NCBI GenBank assembly: GCA_024305405.1
Contig: JAKNDB010000068.1
Span: 6,625,501 to 6,689,500, forward strand
DNA: 64,000 bases
Direction of reading: 5' to 3'
DNA from: Dirofilaria immitis
Lineage: Eukaryota > Nematoda > Chromadorea > Rhabditida > Onchocercidae
Of the stretch, positions 13,469-25,640 are shown piece after piece. The position numbers were made by a program, and so were the translations under genes. The notes beneath the pieces are model-generated. The model did not search any database. It was not told the DNA's origin and worked only from the letters and a program-made list of their open reading frames with translations. Numbering within the stretch: the first letter of the stretch is position 1; every line of letters starts with the position of its first letter.

Positions 13469-15558
13469 TTAAATCATAATTTCATGCCTAAATAGTCGGT
13501 ATATTGGTCTTGCTTCAGAAATTTCCAGCAATGGAGCATTTTGTAGCAGAAAGTGTAAAGCTGTATCGTTAAAAGCAGCAAAATTTGATTTAAAAGTAGG
13601 AAATTCCAATAATGTACATGCTTTACTGTAGAGTAAAAGAGCTTGAAGTTCATTGAAATCAGAATTTTCCAAATCGTTCAGATTGCATTGTTTCACAGCA
13701 TATTCTTCTGCATTTATCTCTAAACATCTGGCCGATAAATCCATCGAATGAAGATTATTACCTAAGGATTAATTTTAACAACTATATTGCATAAATCAAA
13801 ATATCCCAATTATATAAATAGCGTATTAGTCGGGAAATGTCAAAAAGGAAACTTTACGTATAAACATTGCATATTTCAGTGCTTTTCTAATTGGCTAATG
13901 TAATGCTTCGAACTAATAGAAATAAAATTAATTGCTTACCTGCAATAATAATTCTTCTTAATTTTTTCTATGCGCATAAATTACACTGTTGTAGACAGCA
14001 TGACCACAATGAGGTGCATAAAAAGCACTACATTTTCATTATCATTACCATCATCAGATACTCGACATTCTAACAAATCTTTGGTTTCCGATAACCGAAT
14101 TGCATGATTGCACAGCCAATGCTAAAAAATCAGTTTCTTTATCCCTAAATTTCTGAAATTTTAATTCAAAGTGCAACACACATCTACATAAGGGAATGAT
14201 GGACAGAATATGAGGAAAAAAGAAATATGGAGAACTAAAATATAAAGATTAGAAGAAAAGAGATTAGGAAAAAGAATCATATCAATTCATTTTAATTTGG
14301 AAGGATATCAATGAGATTTCAAGACTTTGGATTCAAAATATCTGACTAACAGCAAAAGCTATCTAAATCCACAGATTTTTGCAGTATCTATGCACATTTC
14401 AACTTTTTGTCTTCACATTTTTTACGACATTGAACAAACGATACCTTAAATTTTCTATTCATTCTTTTTTCTGATCATCTGATGATTGATTGATAAATTG
14501 ATTTCGTCATTTCGGGTTTTGCAAACTAATGAGATACTGTTAATGATTATTAATCGAATCGAGAATTAGTTACTATCATAATTTCTCTTCTTTTTTTCCA
14601 GGATCTTTTCTTTCAAACTCGATATGTCCTTTATTTCTTACCTAATTCATGATAGTCAGCCAGATCTACGAAATAAAAATTGAAGCTGGGAAAAGGACTA
14701 ACGAACTTTTTCCATCTTTGTCAAGCAAGGTTCTTGGAAATAAACTTCACATCCAAAGAAATGTTTTAGTTCAAGCAATACTGCTAGCTGATCACAACCA
14801 GGATAATACGAACAATTGAAAGAACCCAGTCCAAGGGCCCAAATGCTTGAAAGCTGACGTCCAGAAAGCGATTTGAGAAGTAAAGCAATAATTTGCTGAC
14901 TGAAACGCAAAACAAATTTTAAACGACGATTTTTTTACAATGAATCTGCGAGTAGTTCCAGATTCCATGGTTGCCAAGAAACCTCATATTTATATCTTAA
15001 ATTATCCACCTTCCAGAAGATAAAAAAATGTCATGTTTGTTTTCCAAACCTTAGCCGAATTGATCCATTCACAGATTCAGCTCAGATAAAAAATGTTTGA
15101 TAGAAACGTTCTAATCGATTACTAAGTTAACAGATTCGCTTGACTGATTTATTTCTTTATGCTGTACCGTCGAACAATAAAAATATCGTATAAAAAGCTA
15201 TTGATACATGAATTCTTCATCTTCCCTGATATACTCATTATACAACGCAATCACTTATTTTCAAAGAAGCAGAAACAGGAATAGAAAGAGAAGAAAGTAA
15301 ATAGTAGAGCAATATCCAACACCTTTACCTGTATTTGATTAGCTCGGTATTATTGCAGGCATTCTTCATAACTGTATCAATTCTTTCCATTGAAACCTGA
15401 TACACAGGATGTTGCGAGCAAACAATTTTCTTAATCTTTTCACCTCTCTCATACGAAATTCGCAATCGGCCGTTTTTCCTTCGACTCTTTCTTACTACGA
15501 TAAATTGTTCATTATTAGCAGGTACGAGTGCAGTTTCCTCACCCGTTTGAGAGGACAT
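13469..15558 (-). CDS. SRR1-like domain protein (SRRD family), reading frame broken twice
   Basis: SRR1-like proteins are conserved in eukaryotes and are linked to circadian regulation in plants and to haem-related regulation in mammals; the molecular function is not settled. Four exons: 15329-15558, 14707-14899, 13940-14121, 13469-13761. The start is MSSQTGEE; exon 1 has the basic stretch VRKSRRKNGR typical of the N terminus. Exon 2 holds the hallmark WALGLGSF followed by QLAVLLEL and a PCLTKMEK segment. Exon 3 holds VVLF then, in the next frame, YAPHCGHAVYNSV, matching the family's FYMPHC..LYNNLLW block. LRRIIIAG at the end of exon 3 joins GNNLHSM in exon 4, and AFNDTALHF is the C-terminal block. 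Exon 3 changes frame at an A5 run (14020-14024 on the plus strand) and again at an A6/T6 run near 13960-13966. Adding one base at each restores all phases to a protein of about 300 residues, so this is probably a functional gene with sequence errors; a young pseudogene is the alternative. Confidence 0.85.
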
Positions 15559-17011
15559 ATGAGTTGAAAGCTGGAAAATATATGTATAATTGTGGCTTGA
15601 AAAATTTGCTCCAATAACATCAAAAGATAACGAATTGAGGAACAGATGTTTGCCATGAAGTGCGAATATCCTATCAATAAAGAAGTTATCTATGCGTTCA
15701 TCAGACATCACCGAAGCTCCAGTTCGTCACGACAAACAATCCATTTCCTCATGCCAACTCAATTCCTATACGACACCCAACAAAATGCTGCTTTAGTAGG
15801 CCATGAGTCCCACAATGATTTTTACCGTAATAGCCGCATCGCTTTTAGGTTTTTGACGCCCGGGGCGTTAGCGACCAGCGTTTGTTCGGTATTTGCGTTC
15901 AGGCGTTGCGTATCGCGTAGCGGTGTTCCCTTTCCTTGATAATATGAAATTTTGAAAATTATACGGTACAAATATGGAGGGACTATTAAGTGAGTTACAA
16001 TAAAGTACACAATAGAGACGGGAGATGAGTCATCAATTGAAATGTGATGAGATTCTTGGATAATTTGCTGTTATATTATGAATTCTACTTAGTTCAGTAT
16101 TTGTCTTTATTACGTCATTCGTATTATCACTTGCTAATAAGCTAGCTGATAATATATCAAAAAAGCTAGCTGATAAGGTATCAAATCTGACTAATTTGAA
16201 TCGTCTGTTATTTTTATAATTATCGATAATACTGTTGTTAGTGCTTCTGTTATTATTTATTATTGCTTTAATTTCAGAACAAATGCATGTCGGTATTTCA
16301 GATGTTAATTTTATTACTTACTGATTCATACTTCTCCGACAGGTTAAGATTGTTCGTACCATTTATAAGCTAACAAAGTTTTATGTTTCAAATAAAATAT
16401 AAACGTCATTTATTTTTGATATTTTGATTTGGAACAAATCATGAAATCTTTTCGCGAGTGACTGCCACATTTTTAAAGATAATGTTGCCATAAATGCCAA
16501 GAAAATAAGAAAAAAATATTTTTTTTCACAAAGTCATTACTGTTCGTCAAAAAACGTCCGACAAAAATATGGGATAAATGAAAAAGAAAAAAATGTTAAA
16601 ATATCATTGCAGCTGTCAATTTTGTACGTAAGCAGTGATACTGGAAGTTATTAAGCCGGTTAGTGCCGGACGGCACGCGCTGCAGCATATTGTTTGTGGA
16701 ATTCTGGGTAAGCCTGTTTGCTCGCCGAAATTTTTTTTTTGTAATAGCTTTATCATTATAATTTTTCTTCATTTATTTTGGATATTTCGCAGATTTCAAA
16801 CAAATAAGAAGTAGGTTCTGAGCGCACATATGATGTATTATCTTATTTGTTTTGGAATAAATTAACGAGCATTTATCGAAGCCTTCCGAAATCTATATTG
16901 GTTTAGCATCGTAAATTTCTAAGAACAAATAAAATTATGACTCAAGAGAACTAAAATTATTAAGCAGAGCAATTGCGGTTTCCAGGAAAACGATCAGGAA
17001 ATATCGATTAT
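15559..17011. other. Divergent intergenic region between SRR1-like and MADF genes
   Basis: About 1.45 kb separates the two divergently transcribed start codons, so promoters of both genes should lie here. It contains a locally GC-rich patch (about 15835-15930) with the near-perfect palindrome ACGCCCGGGGCGT at 15856-15868, and a direct repeat with TGATAA sites at 16139-16185. A TTTCCAG acceptor ends at 16984, 28 bases before the MADF start codon, and is a likely spliced-leader addition site. No coding exon was supported. Confidence 0.6.
16139..16185. promoter_or_regulatory. Direct repeat carrying paired TGATAA (GATA-factor-like) sites
   Basis: Two 23-base copies, 24 bases apart, each read AAGCTAGCTGATAA, then two variable bases, then TATCAAA. 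Each copy has a TGATAA, the consensus bound by nematode GATA factors, and the copies sit about 0.85 kb upstream of the MADF gene. The repeat is seen directly; a regulatory role is inferred from position and motif only. Confidence 0.4.
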
Positions 17012-20000
17012 ATGCCAACAGTTCAGATTCAGTCGGTCGTCGGACAGCATACAGGCGGTACTACCACTACTTTAAGTACTGCTGTTGCTGCCGGTGGGAC
17101 ACCACTGATTTCAACATCAGTTGTGGATGAAGGTTTCACTCGTCGCTTGATTGAAGCGGTAAAAGCGCAACCATGTTTATACAATCCTAGCCATGAACAT
17201 TATGGGAATAAACATTCTAGTTCGCAATATAGAATTCAAGTATGGCAGAAGCTACGTACTGAACTCGGATTTAAAGGTTTGTCTACTTTTTGTCTCTTTT
17301 CTTTGTTTTGTAGTTCATAAATTCTTTCCTTTTTCATAAATTCTTTCCTTTTATTTTCCTAACATGAAATTCTATAATAAGCAATCCTACTGTCTTTTTA
17401 TTCAGAACTGCCATGCTTATACATATTTCTTTCGACTTCATTGTCTACATTTTCATGTTTCTACGAACTCTTATCGAATTAAGCAATTTGAATCACCTGC
17501 TGCTTGTTTTTCTGCCGTTTCATCGTTGACATTTTTAATAGATGACGCACATGCGTTACAAATGCAGTGGAAAAGAATACGTGATCGGTATGTACGTGAA
17601 CGGAGGAAACGACGAAATGTTGATTCGGGTGAAAATAATCAGGTTACTTAGCAAAAGCAAAGCTTCACTTTCATTATTTTTTTAAATTGTGTTTATTTAG
17701 ATATTCATGAGCATTTTTTAACATTTTGTTATTTTAAAGTTTCAGGATTCTCTTATAAACAGTCGTGAACGTCATATATCAGATGGTTCTAATTGTTCCA
17801 CATCAAGCAGTGTTGTTAATATGAATACATCATCTTCACGACAATTCACCGAAATGATGCGATGGATTGAACCATTTTTAGTTGATGTAAGCCGAAGTAT
17901 ATAATGGTTATATGTTTTAAATTCTTTTACAAATACTCTTCTAGATAAGAGGCTAGATGTTCATCCAAACACATTTTGGATAGAAATGAATTGATAAAAT
18001 GGAAGAGTGAGCAAGAATCTATGCTTTTTTTCCATAATTTTTAAAATATCATATGTATTTTTTAGAATATGGCGAGTAGTCTTTATTCTGCATCTTTTGC
18101 TGCAGTTACAAGTTCTTCAAATGTGCAACATCAACAGGTTCAACACTTCACTTCACATTTATCGAATAGCAGTCAAGGTACAGAAACTTTTCTAGTCTTC
18201 TTCTAAGCAGGAAAAATTCCATGTCTTTATGATGTATCTTATTGAACAATATTACCTATTACGGGATTTATTACTTTTAGGAGAAAACAGATTTCCGATT
18301 TTCTTAAAGAAGTAAAAATTTTAATTTTTATTTGAAGTATACGGTGATTGAGTGAATACAAAACTTTTCTCACTTTTTTTTATGTCGTGTTATGTCATTT
18401 TTGTTTTGTTTTATAATTTGAATAACTTCTTCGAAAAAACTGTAATTGCAGAATTTTTGCTGGAATAATGCTGTTTCATACTAATTTCTTTAAAAACCCT
18501 TCAAATATGAAAGTATGTATGGTTCTGATTTCACGACATTGTTATATTTTGCATAAGCGCCAGGCGAAAGAATACAGCCTAAACTTGCTGTTATTCCGAA
18601 ATATTATTTTAATGGTGCAATAATAAACGGCAGCACTTAGGCAAATGAACGCTAAGCTTTATGCTTGCTTTTAGTATCATTTGTCAGTACAACTGCTATA
18701 CATTTTATTCGTTTTTAAGAAAGGATGTTACGAAGCTTCGTTCTTTAGACAACTGATAATTCGTTCAAGTTAGATAAAAGTCTATCGTACAATTTTCAAT
18801 TCCATTGTTCTGTAGTGTTCCTAATTTGTTAATCCCCAAATACCGAACTTTCATGTATAGATAAAACTGAAGAAGCATATTTTATCAGTTTTTTCATGAG
18901 CTCAGAAATTGCGATAATAATTTTTATTTTTTGCCGAACAATTTCTGCATTCTTCAAGTATTCTATTAAAATTTTTGTTTTTTTCCTTCTTGAAGGTCAG
19001 AATGATAGCCTGTAGCAATAATTGCGCCAACAGAAGTCAGTAATATTGGAGCAGATTTCTTATATTATAACGTTATAGGTAATAACAAACAAGAAACTGC
19101 CAATCAGGGACCCTCTATTAGTTCCGCTGATGGTGCAGTTGTGAACAGGTAATTATTTATGTTTTAAATTGGAAGTTTCATTGTTTTTCATAATCTTCAT
19201 CTAAAAATTTGAAGCAGAATTTTTTCCTTACAGTTATCAACAAACTAATCAGCTTCAAATGGTAAGCGCACAAGTCTCATGTGATTGTAACAGTTTGCGA
19301 GACCTTGGATTGTCGAATGGATCAAATAGCGATAGAAATACGAATATTATTTCAACATCTGCCACAGGTTTCACTTTCAAGCAAAACTTACGTGAGTGTT
19401 TTTGAGATGTTTTGTTATCCGCACTAGATTTCATTTTGGAAACAAAAATTTTTTGATAAATATCGTTTCAGTCGAGGTACTATTCCCATTATTTGTTTCT
19501 CGTTAATTTTGATCCACAGTTTTTAGTTTTTATTTTTCTCAATTTCATTTAAAGAATATCATTTTTTTTCCAAATCTTTTTGCTTATATTTTATGGATAT
19601 TATATATCTAATAAAAACGAGGAGAATCTGTTTTTTATGCTTCTCTGAAATTCCATTTAATCCATTTTTACAATTTTTGCATTTTCTTGCGTCTGAGAAT
19701 TGGTCGTCATAATCACTGTTAATAATCGTGCGGTTCTTCATTGATAGTATCATTGGTTATATTTGAATTATATTCAAGTTTCATTTGACCATTTTTTAAA
19801 TCATTTTAAGATAATGGAAGTCCATGTTCATCGACAGCAAGTAGTGAAATAGACGTTGGAACATCTGCAGCGACAACTTCTGGTCAACAGCAAGTTTTGC
19901 AACAGCGTCAGCGACAGTCTCTAAGTCAACACCCGTCAAGTATGGTAGTACTGACTGCTGCTCAATCACAGCAGGTGATGTATGAAAGTCTCAAATCTTG

Positions 20001-22616
20001 CAGTATATTTCAGAATCTAATTTTATCATTTATTGAAATTCATTAATAAAAAACGGTGGAGAAACTTTCGGATGCTGTGAAAATCAGACATATGAAGCAA
20101 AAATAAACAAAGACTGTCACGTTCAGGGTCAACTGTTATGAAAAATGTTTGTAGCTTCTTATTAGTTTTCTCATCTAGTTTTGTAAGTACCTCTGAAATT
20201 ATTCCAAGATTCATAGGGCAAACCTTTTTACATGAAGAGAACCCAAAGAAAATCATCATATACTTATCTTTAAATTCGTGTTTAATTTTGTCATATACTA
20301 TAAATCCTCCTGAGGTACCAGCATTGATTGGTACTGTTGCAGCACTTGCGATTTCTGGTGTTCCTTTTCACTTTGTTATAGCTGGGGCTTTAGTTGGTTG
20401 TGATGAAAATAATAATTATATACTCAACCCATCTGCTCAAAAGATGAAAGTAAGCAGCTTAGATCTGTTTTTATCTGGTGACGAGCATTCAATTTTGATG
20501 GTTGAGTCAGAAGTAAAAGAGCTCTCTGAAGAAAGGGTTCTAAGTGCATTTCATCATAAATAGAAAATATTTCTTCAGCTTTGCAAGAATTTCTCACAAT
20601 TTATATTTTTAGGTGGCATCGCCTCAACAACAACAACAACAACAACAGCAGCAAACTATTTTGTTGCCTAAAATAGAATCAAGACCAAAAATAGGACAGC
20701 AGTTACAAACAGCTGATGGTGGAGTGGTAACAGTTACTGCACGAGGTGTGGCACCAATGACTGGTATGATTAAGAAGGACGTTAATGTCAGGACAAGTAA
20801 TTTTGCTACTCTTCGTGAGATTACCTTATTTCATAAGTCGCATTTGGAAACAATATTGTGAGATAATAATTTATATGTCTTTGTAGTCCATCCAGAAAAA
20901 ATTCATATCATTTTTATGTCTAGATGATGGTAGTACGGTGACAATGATTATTGATCCGACAACTTTTTATCAGCATGGATCACAGAAAATGTAAATATTT
21001 AGAAATATTCTTGATTGATTTTAGGACTTTTTTCTGCTTTTTGATTTTGCCCGCTTTTTTAATGAACAAATGATTTTGTTTTCCGATTTCTTTTCTGAAA
21101 ATTTTGATTGAATGCTAAGAATATATATTAGATCTTTAATTTTATAAATTGTAAAATTTGGTATCTGACCGATTCAGAGAAAGGATCTATATGTGTTATT
21201 TATAGGTATCGATTAGTAAACGTCTCAGAGTTGAATACCGATGCAGTATCAACAAACAACGGCATGTCAACAGTTTGTGGTGAATTGAAAATAGTAGGTA
21301 TTCCACAACGTAGAAAACGTGTTGCAGCGGTTAGTTTGCAAGGAATGTCAAATGGTCGTGGACAGTTAGGTGACGAAATTGTTCTGGATGATGGAATTTC
21401 CGAAAAACTGTCACAATTGATCAAGGTTTGAAATTATTTGTGATGCAGAAATTTAAGTTGTACAGTCGCTAAATCTTTGGATTTAACTGTTACTTTATTT
21501 CGAAATACACGTACACAGGTTTTAGGAACAGTATCAGAGACTGAAAAGATAATTTTGGATCAATGCTCCGCTACTGCAGTTGCAAGGGTGCAAATTTGGT
21601 CTTGAGTCATAGCGTACAACAGCAGCAGGTTTAATAATTTTTCTGATATCTCTGAATTTTTTTGATTTCCTTAAATCAATTCTATGAAAGTTTCTATAAA
21701 ATTAAATTTTTCGTAAGGTTAAAAACTTTCATAAAACAGATGTACTTTAAAAAGCAAATGCTTTTGAGAATCAAATTAATTTTCTTTTGTTTTATGAAAA
21801 ATTTGTTTTACAGTTACATCAGCAACAAGCTCCGAACAGTCCGCATTCACATCCCGGAATTTCTGTTTCATCACATCGTGCCGCTGTATTAGCAACATCT
21901 CATGCTGCTCAGATGGGCATGTTATAACTTGTAATATCATAGAGCAATACAGACAGTTTGCAGAAGTTTCCTGAAGCCTATGAAAGCTTATTGCTTTAGA
22001 TTAGCTTGAATTAATGTTCATAAATCTGTAAGGAAAGGAAAACTTTACTCCTCTGCTTTCAATCGAATTAAAGTAGCAATCGTGACTTTCAGGGTTACAA
22101 CAAACTTCTTCAATACCTTTACGACAACAGGCTGGGCATCGATTTGTGACGCAGGCTGTTTTAGTGGAGCATCCACATTATGCCATACTACCAAATCAAT
22201 CGCTGCAAGAAGAACATGATGCTAATCTTGCATTTGCCAATTCAATAGCTAATTACCTGTCAAGGTTAAATGAAGATGAAGTTAGTTCGAAGATCTTAGA
22301 ATCTCAGTCATAATTTATTTGATTCTGGTGACCAAGAAATTTTTGGAGTATAGAAAAAATCTTTTCTTTTTCTTTAATAATTGTTTTTATGAAAAATTGG
22401 CATAAGTTTACATTATTGCTTGTGCTTTTATAGAAAGCAGTGGCGAAGATGAATATTCAGCGGATACTAATGGATGCACGATTTGGATTAGGTGCTTGTG
22501 CGCGAATGATTCATGATGAAGAACTGAATGAAGCTGCAGCTGCAGCTGCGGTAAGCACTTCTCATGATGTTCCAACACGGCAGCACGTTGATGGCACATC
22601 GCGACGATTGAATTGA
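17012..22616 (+). CDS. MADF and BESS domain DNA-binding protein (Adf-1-like)
   Basis: MADF proteins bind DNA through a Myb/SANT-like fold; the C-terminal BESS motif mediates protein contacts. A TTTCCAG acceptor at 16978-16984 looks like the trans-splice site. Exons: 17012-17276, 17542-17642, 17746-17886, 18066-18177, 19079-19148, 19234-19391, 19811-19974, 20613-20796, 20924-20990, 21206-21425, 21519-21628, 21814-21930, 22093-22280, 22434-22616. MADF spans exons 1-2: LIEAVKAQPCLYNPSHEHY, VWQKLRTELGF, then MQWKRIRDRYVRERRKRR. The middle is low-complexity, Ser/Thr- and Gln-rich, with a ten-Gln run at 20625-20654. The end has a BESS-like segment, ANLAFANSIANYLSRLNEDE and AVAKMNIQRILMDARFG. The frame slips near 21575-21600 (probable missing A) and again near 21915, where a TAA at 21925-21927 would cut off the BESS part; one extra base at each restores phase through the last exon. 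An intron hosts bacterial-like fragments (20026-20563). Confidence 0.8.
20026..20303 (-). pseudogene. SCO1/SenC fragment, probably Wolbachia-derived insertion
   Basis: Antisense in an intron of the MADF gene. The minus strand encodes KHEFKDKYMMIFFGF, then SSCKKVCPMNLG and ITVDPERD, the core of the SCO1/SenC copper-chaperone fold: CxxxCP (here CKKVCP) and the DPERD block. Only the middle of the domain is present. Similarity fades after DPERD (below about 20110), and there is no N-terminal anchor and no distal histidine region, so it cannot make a functional protein. No splice sites or nematode-type exon structure flank it. Origin from an alphaproteobacterial endosymbiont is inferred from its intronless form and the adjacent bacterial-type PNPase piece; a retrocopy of the host SCO1 is the alternative. 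Confidence 0.7.
20303..20563 (+). pseudogene. Polynucleotide phosphorylase (PNPase) fragment, probably Wolbachia-derived insertion
   Basis: Directly abuts the SCO1/SenC fragment but on the opposite strand. An open stretch of about 86 codons reads PPEVPALIGTVAALAISGVPF, then YILNPSAQKMKVSSLDLFLSG and HSILMVESEVKELSEERVL, which is the conserved run of the first RNase-PH-like domain of bacterial PNPase (consensus: PALIG.SAALAISG.PF, LNP, LDL.V.GT, LMVE.EA.ELSE). Roughly 85 residues of an approximately 700-residue enzyme are present, so it is non-functional. The open frame with little decay suggests recent arrival or slow drift. It lies between MADF exons ending at 19974 and starting at 20613, so it should be spliced out with the intron. 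Host mitochondrial PNPT1 retrocopy is less likely, given the bacterial-like sequence and the fused second fragment. Confidence 0.75.
20625..20654 (+). repeat. CAA/CAG polyglutamine tract in MADF gene
   Basis: A CAA-rich run encodes ten consecutive glutamines at the start of an exon (20613-20796). It lies in the low-complexity middle of the MADF protein and is a likely length-polymorphic site. Confidence 0.85.
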
Positions 22617-25600
22617 CCCTATCAGGGATTAAAATTTTCTGGAACTAGTAAACTATTTTGTATGAATTTGTGTGGTTTCGAAAGATATAGAAAAATAGAT
22701 AGAATAATTTTAAAAATTAGAATTTATGATTTCTTTTTCATCTGCAAAGTCATTATTTTAAGGAGTCAAATTAACATTACTTAATAGTATTTTTACTTTG
22801 TGTTTTGAATATTTTGGTTTTTTCTCAGGGGAGAGGAGGGGAGAGGCAGCTCGGAATGTCATGTTTCAAGCTGTGATGTAAATGTTTAAGAGTGGTATAA
22901 ATCGATGTTTTGCTTCTTTATCTATGTTTGAACTACCAGATTCGTTCCTGGGTATCACTTGTGCAGAACTTGAGAATAATTTTTATTTGTAAATTTTTGC
23001 AAATATTAATAAAATCACTTGTGTTTCCAATGAATTAGGATCATATTTTTTTCAATTTTATAAAAAATTGAAGTGACTAAAAATTTCATAGATTTTCCAA
23101 GTTTACATTTTAAATTGCTATTTTACAGCGTAAGTGATAGGTATTTTTATCATACAGATGTCCCATGTTGTACCGTTCTTTTTATAACCTCATGCAGACC
23201 GTTATATAATTTTGATCTCATGTTTGATGACTATTTTTGCTATAAATTGTACATTTCTGATAATTATGTGCATTTTATGTTCGAATATTTGAAATTTGAA
23301 TTATTTACATAACTGTTTTCGTTTTTCTAGTGTACTGATGAAATATTTTAGCTATCAATTTTCTGCGAAACCCTCAGCCTTTTGGCACTCTCTGTATTTT
23401 TTTAAAAAGTCCTGTACAAATCTTTTGTCTTTGCTAGAATTCATTGGTCTGAGTATTTTAAGATGGGTTTGTAAGTTTATTAGGATTTTTTAGTCAGTTA
23501 CTTTTTTAGCAATAACTTTTCAAATACGAATGCAAAATATAATTGTTTAAATTATTTGCAAAGTGTAGAGCACAAATTTTAGGATTTATGAGGAAATGAG
23601 TTCAGAGAAATATATGAAACTCCAAATATTATATTTTTTCCATATTTCTCATTTCATTTTCTGCGCCTCTTCAATTTATTTAGAAGTTTATTCCACTGCC
23701 TTAATTTTGCTTTATCAACATGTCATATTTGTTGTCGTTTTGTTTGCAGTACTTGTACAGTGGTTTGGAGTGATTGCTTACTTATTTGGCCAGTTGTCGG
23801 TTGCTTCCGACTATTTAACCGCCCGTTGCCAATCTTTCGTATCATTCAGGAAATTTTCTTGAAAATCGAATTCTAGTCTCCTAAAAAAAATACGTTGCCT
23901 TCTTTGCGCTTTTAATCCCGATGTTATTTTTGTTTGGCAGAATTAAGCAACCCGGCAACTTCATATTTATTTTAGAGGATTAAATGACCGATATGGTACA
24001 GGAATGTCTCTTTGCCTTGTTCATTGTGAAAAAAAACTTGCAGTTTGTTAAAGCGATTTATTTTTGCTTTATTTGCACTATTATATTGCATTTTTGAACT
24101 ATAAATATCTGGTATGTTTACCAAGGCGTGGTAGGAGCATAAATGATGTCTTCTTCTCTACGTTGTTTTGTAAAGTTTTCCCAGTGTATTCTGAATTCTT
24201 TCAAATGTTTTCTTTTTTCTTGCATTTAATTGTTCTCCAAGTTATTTCGTTGTTAAGATGCATGCATCGGTATTAAGCAATTCCTCTGGACGTTTTTTTC
24301 ATTAGAAGATTTTAAATGGATTAGTTGATGGTTTCATCCTCAGCAAAAACTCAGTGATACTATTTATTTATATAAGCGCAGCATGCTATGAATTTTTTTG
24401 TTGATAACATATAACTGTATAGTATTTCTTGTATATTTTTTTATCTGTACACATTGCCAAAGGTTTCATATTTCATTACGATTATATAACATATTTTGAA
24501 AGAATTCAATTAGCTGTTTAAAGTCTTTCACTTCAGTGGTTATTGCGATCAGAACTATTTCGTTACTTATTACTTACTACCACAGATTCTCAGCAGAGCT
24601 GGAGTTTCCAAACCGTTCTTAATTCATTCGGAAATAGAATCAATTTGAACCAATAGGAAACTGAAGTTGTAGTCGTAGGAAAATGAATCTACGATACCTA
24701 GTCAAGATTTTGTGCAATATTTGTTTTTGTACGTAATCATATTAAAATCAGCATCTTTGCATAGTACACTCATCTTAATTTGTTCATTTGTTTTGGTTAG
24801 GAATTTGATAAAAATAGAGTTATCTTGGTTTGAGCTTATCCATTTTCCTTCGGGAAAGTATCAAAAACAACCAGACTGCAAAATTCTATGTTCTCAGCTT
24901 ATTTGAGTTAGGCAGTGAATTCAGAATCATAGTAAGGAATCGCAATCGTATTTGCCACGAGAAATAGATAAATTGAAGAAATTTAGCAATAATTAAAGAC
25001 ATACCCAATGCTAATGTTCAGGATTTTCACATGTTGAAGTTATTTTTCCGTTAAAGAGGATTTATGTCGTTGTCAATTGTTATCGGAATGACTAATAACA
25101 GAATTTTTGGAGAACTGTGAGTTGAATATTCGTGATTTTCCGTTTGTCCAGAATCGATTCATTTGCTTAAATTAACTTTGATTTAACTTTTCTTGGCGAG
25201 GAGTTTTTGATTATCAGAACCCTGCGCACACATTATGAAGTTGTGAAGCAAAGAATATATGTCGTATTTATTAGAAAATATTCTCAACCAAACTATCTTG
25301 CGAAGTTGGCAATCGAAGATTTGTTTTTTTTTCAGTTGCTGATGAAGCCAGAGATGTCTATTAAAAATTCTCATGTTTTTACATAAGGCATTAAAGAGAT
25401 CGACCCATAAAATATTTTATTTCATTATAAGTTATTCATTTGCGAAATCTTTAAACGTTGTACATATCCTGTAGATCATCAATGTTTCGTTGCTTTAATA
25501 ATTGCCACTTAAATCTGTCTAAATGGAGAGATTTATCCGTCTTCTTCACTGCTCTTTATCATAAGCAGCTAATTGTGATTATGTATTGCTATTATTTGTT

Positions 25601-25640
25601 TTTTGTTCTTGATAACAGTATTAATTTAGAGGAAATAAAA
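22617..25640. other. Intergenic, no gene seen
   Basis: Follows the MADF gene and should include its 3' UTR. A short G/A-rich stretch (GGGGAGAGGAGGGGAGAGG, about 22829-22847) stands out from the T-rich surroundings. Open frames here are T-rich, hydrophobic by composition and without motif support. A TTTAG acceptor ending near 25629 precedes the next gene and may be its spliced-leader site. Confidence 0.55.

Noticed and set aside
15646..16010. Overlapping frames in the divergent promoter region
   Set aside because: No domain; the minus-strand SRR1-like start at 15558 with its conserved basic N terminus is better supported than an extended start at 15711.
20138..20302. Plus-strand extension of the PNPase frame toward the left
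   Set aside because: This part is the antisense of the SCO1/SenC fragment; PNPase similarity begins only at about 20303.
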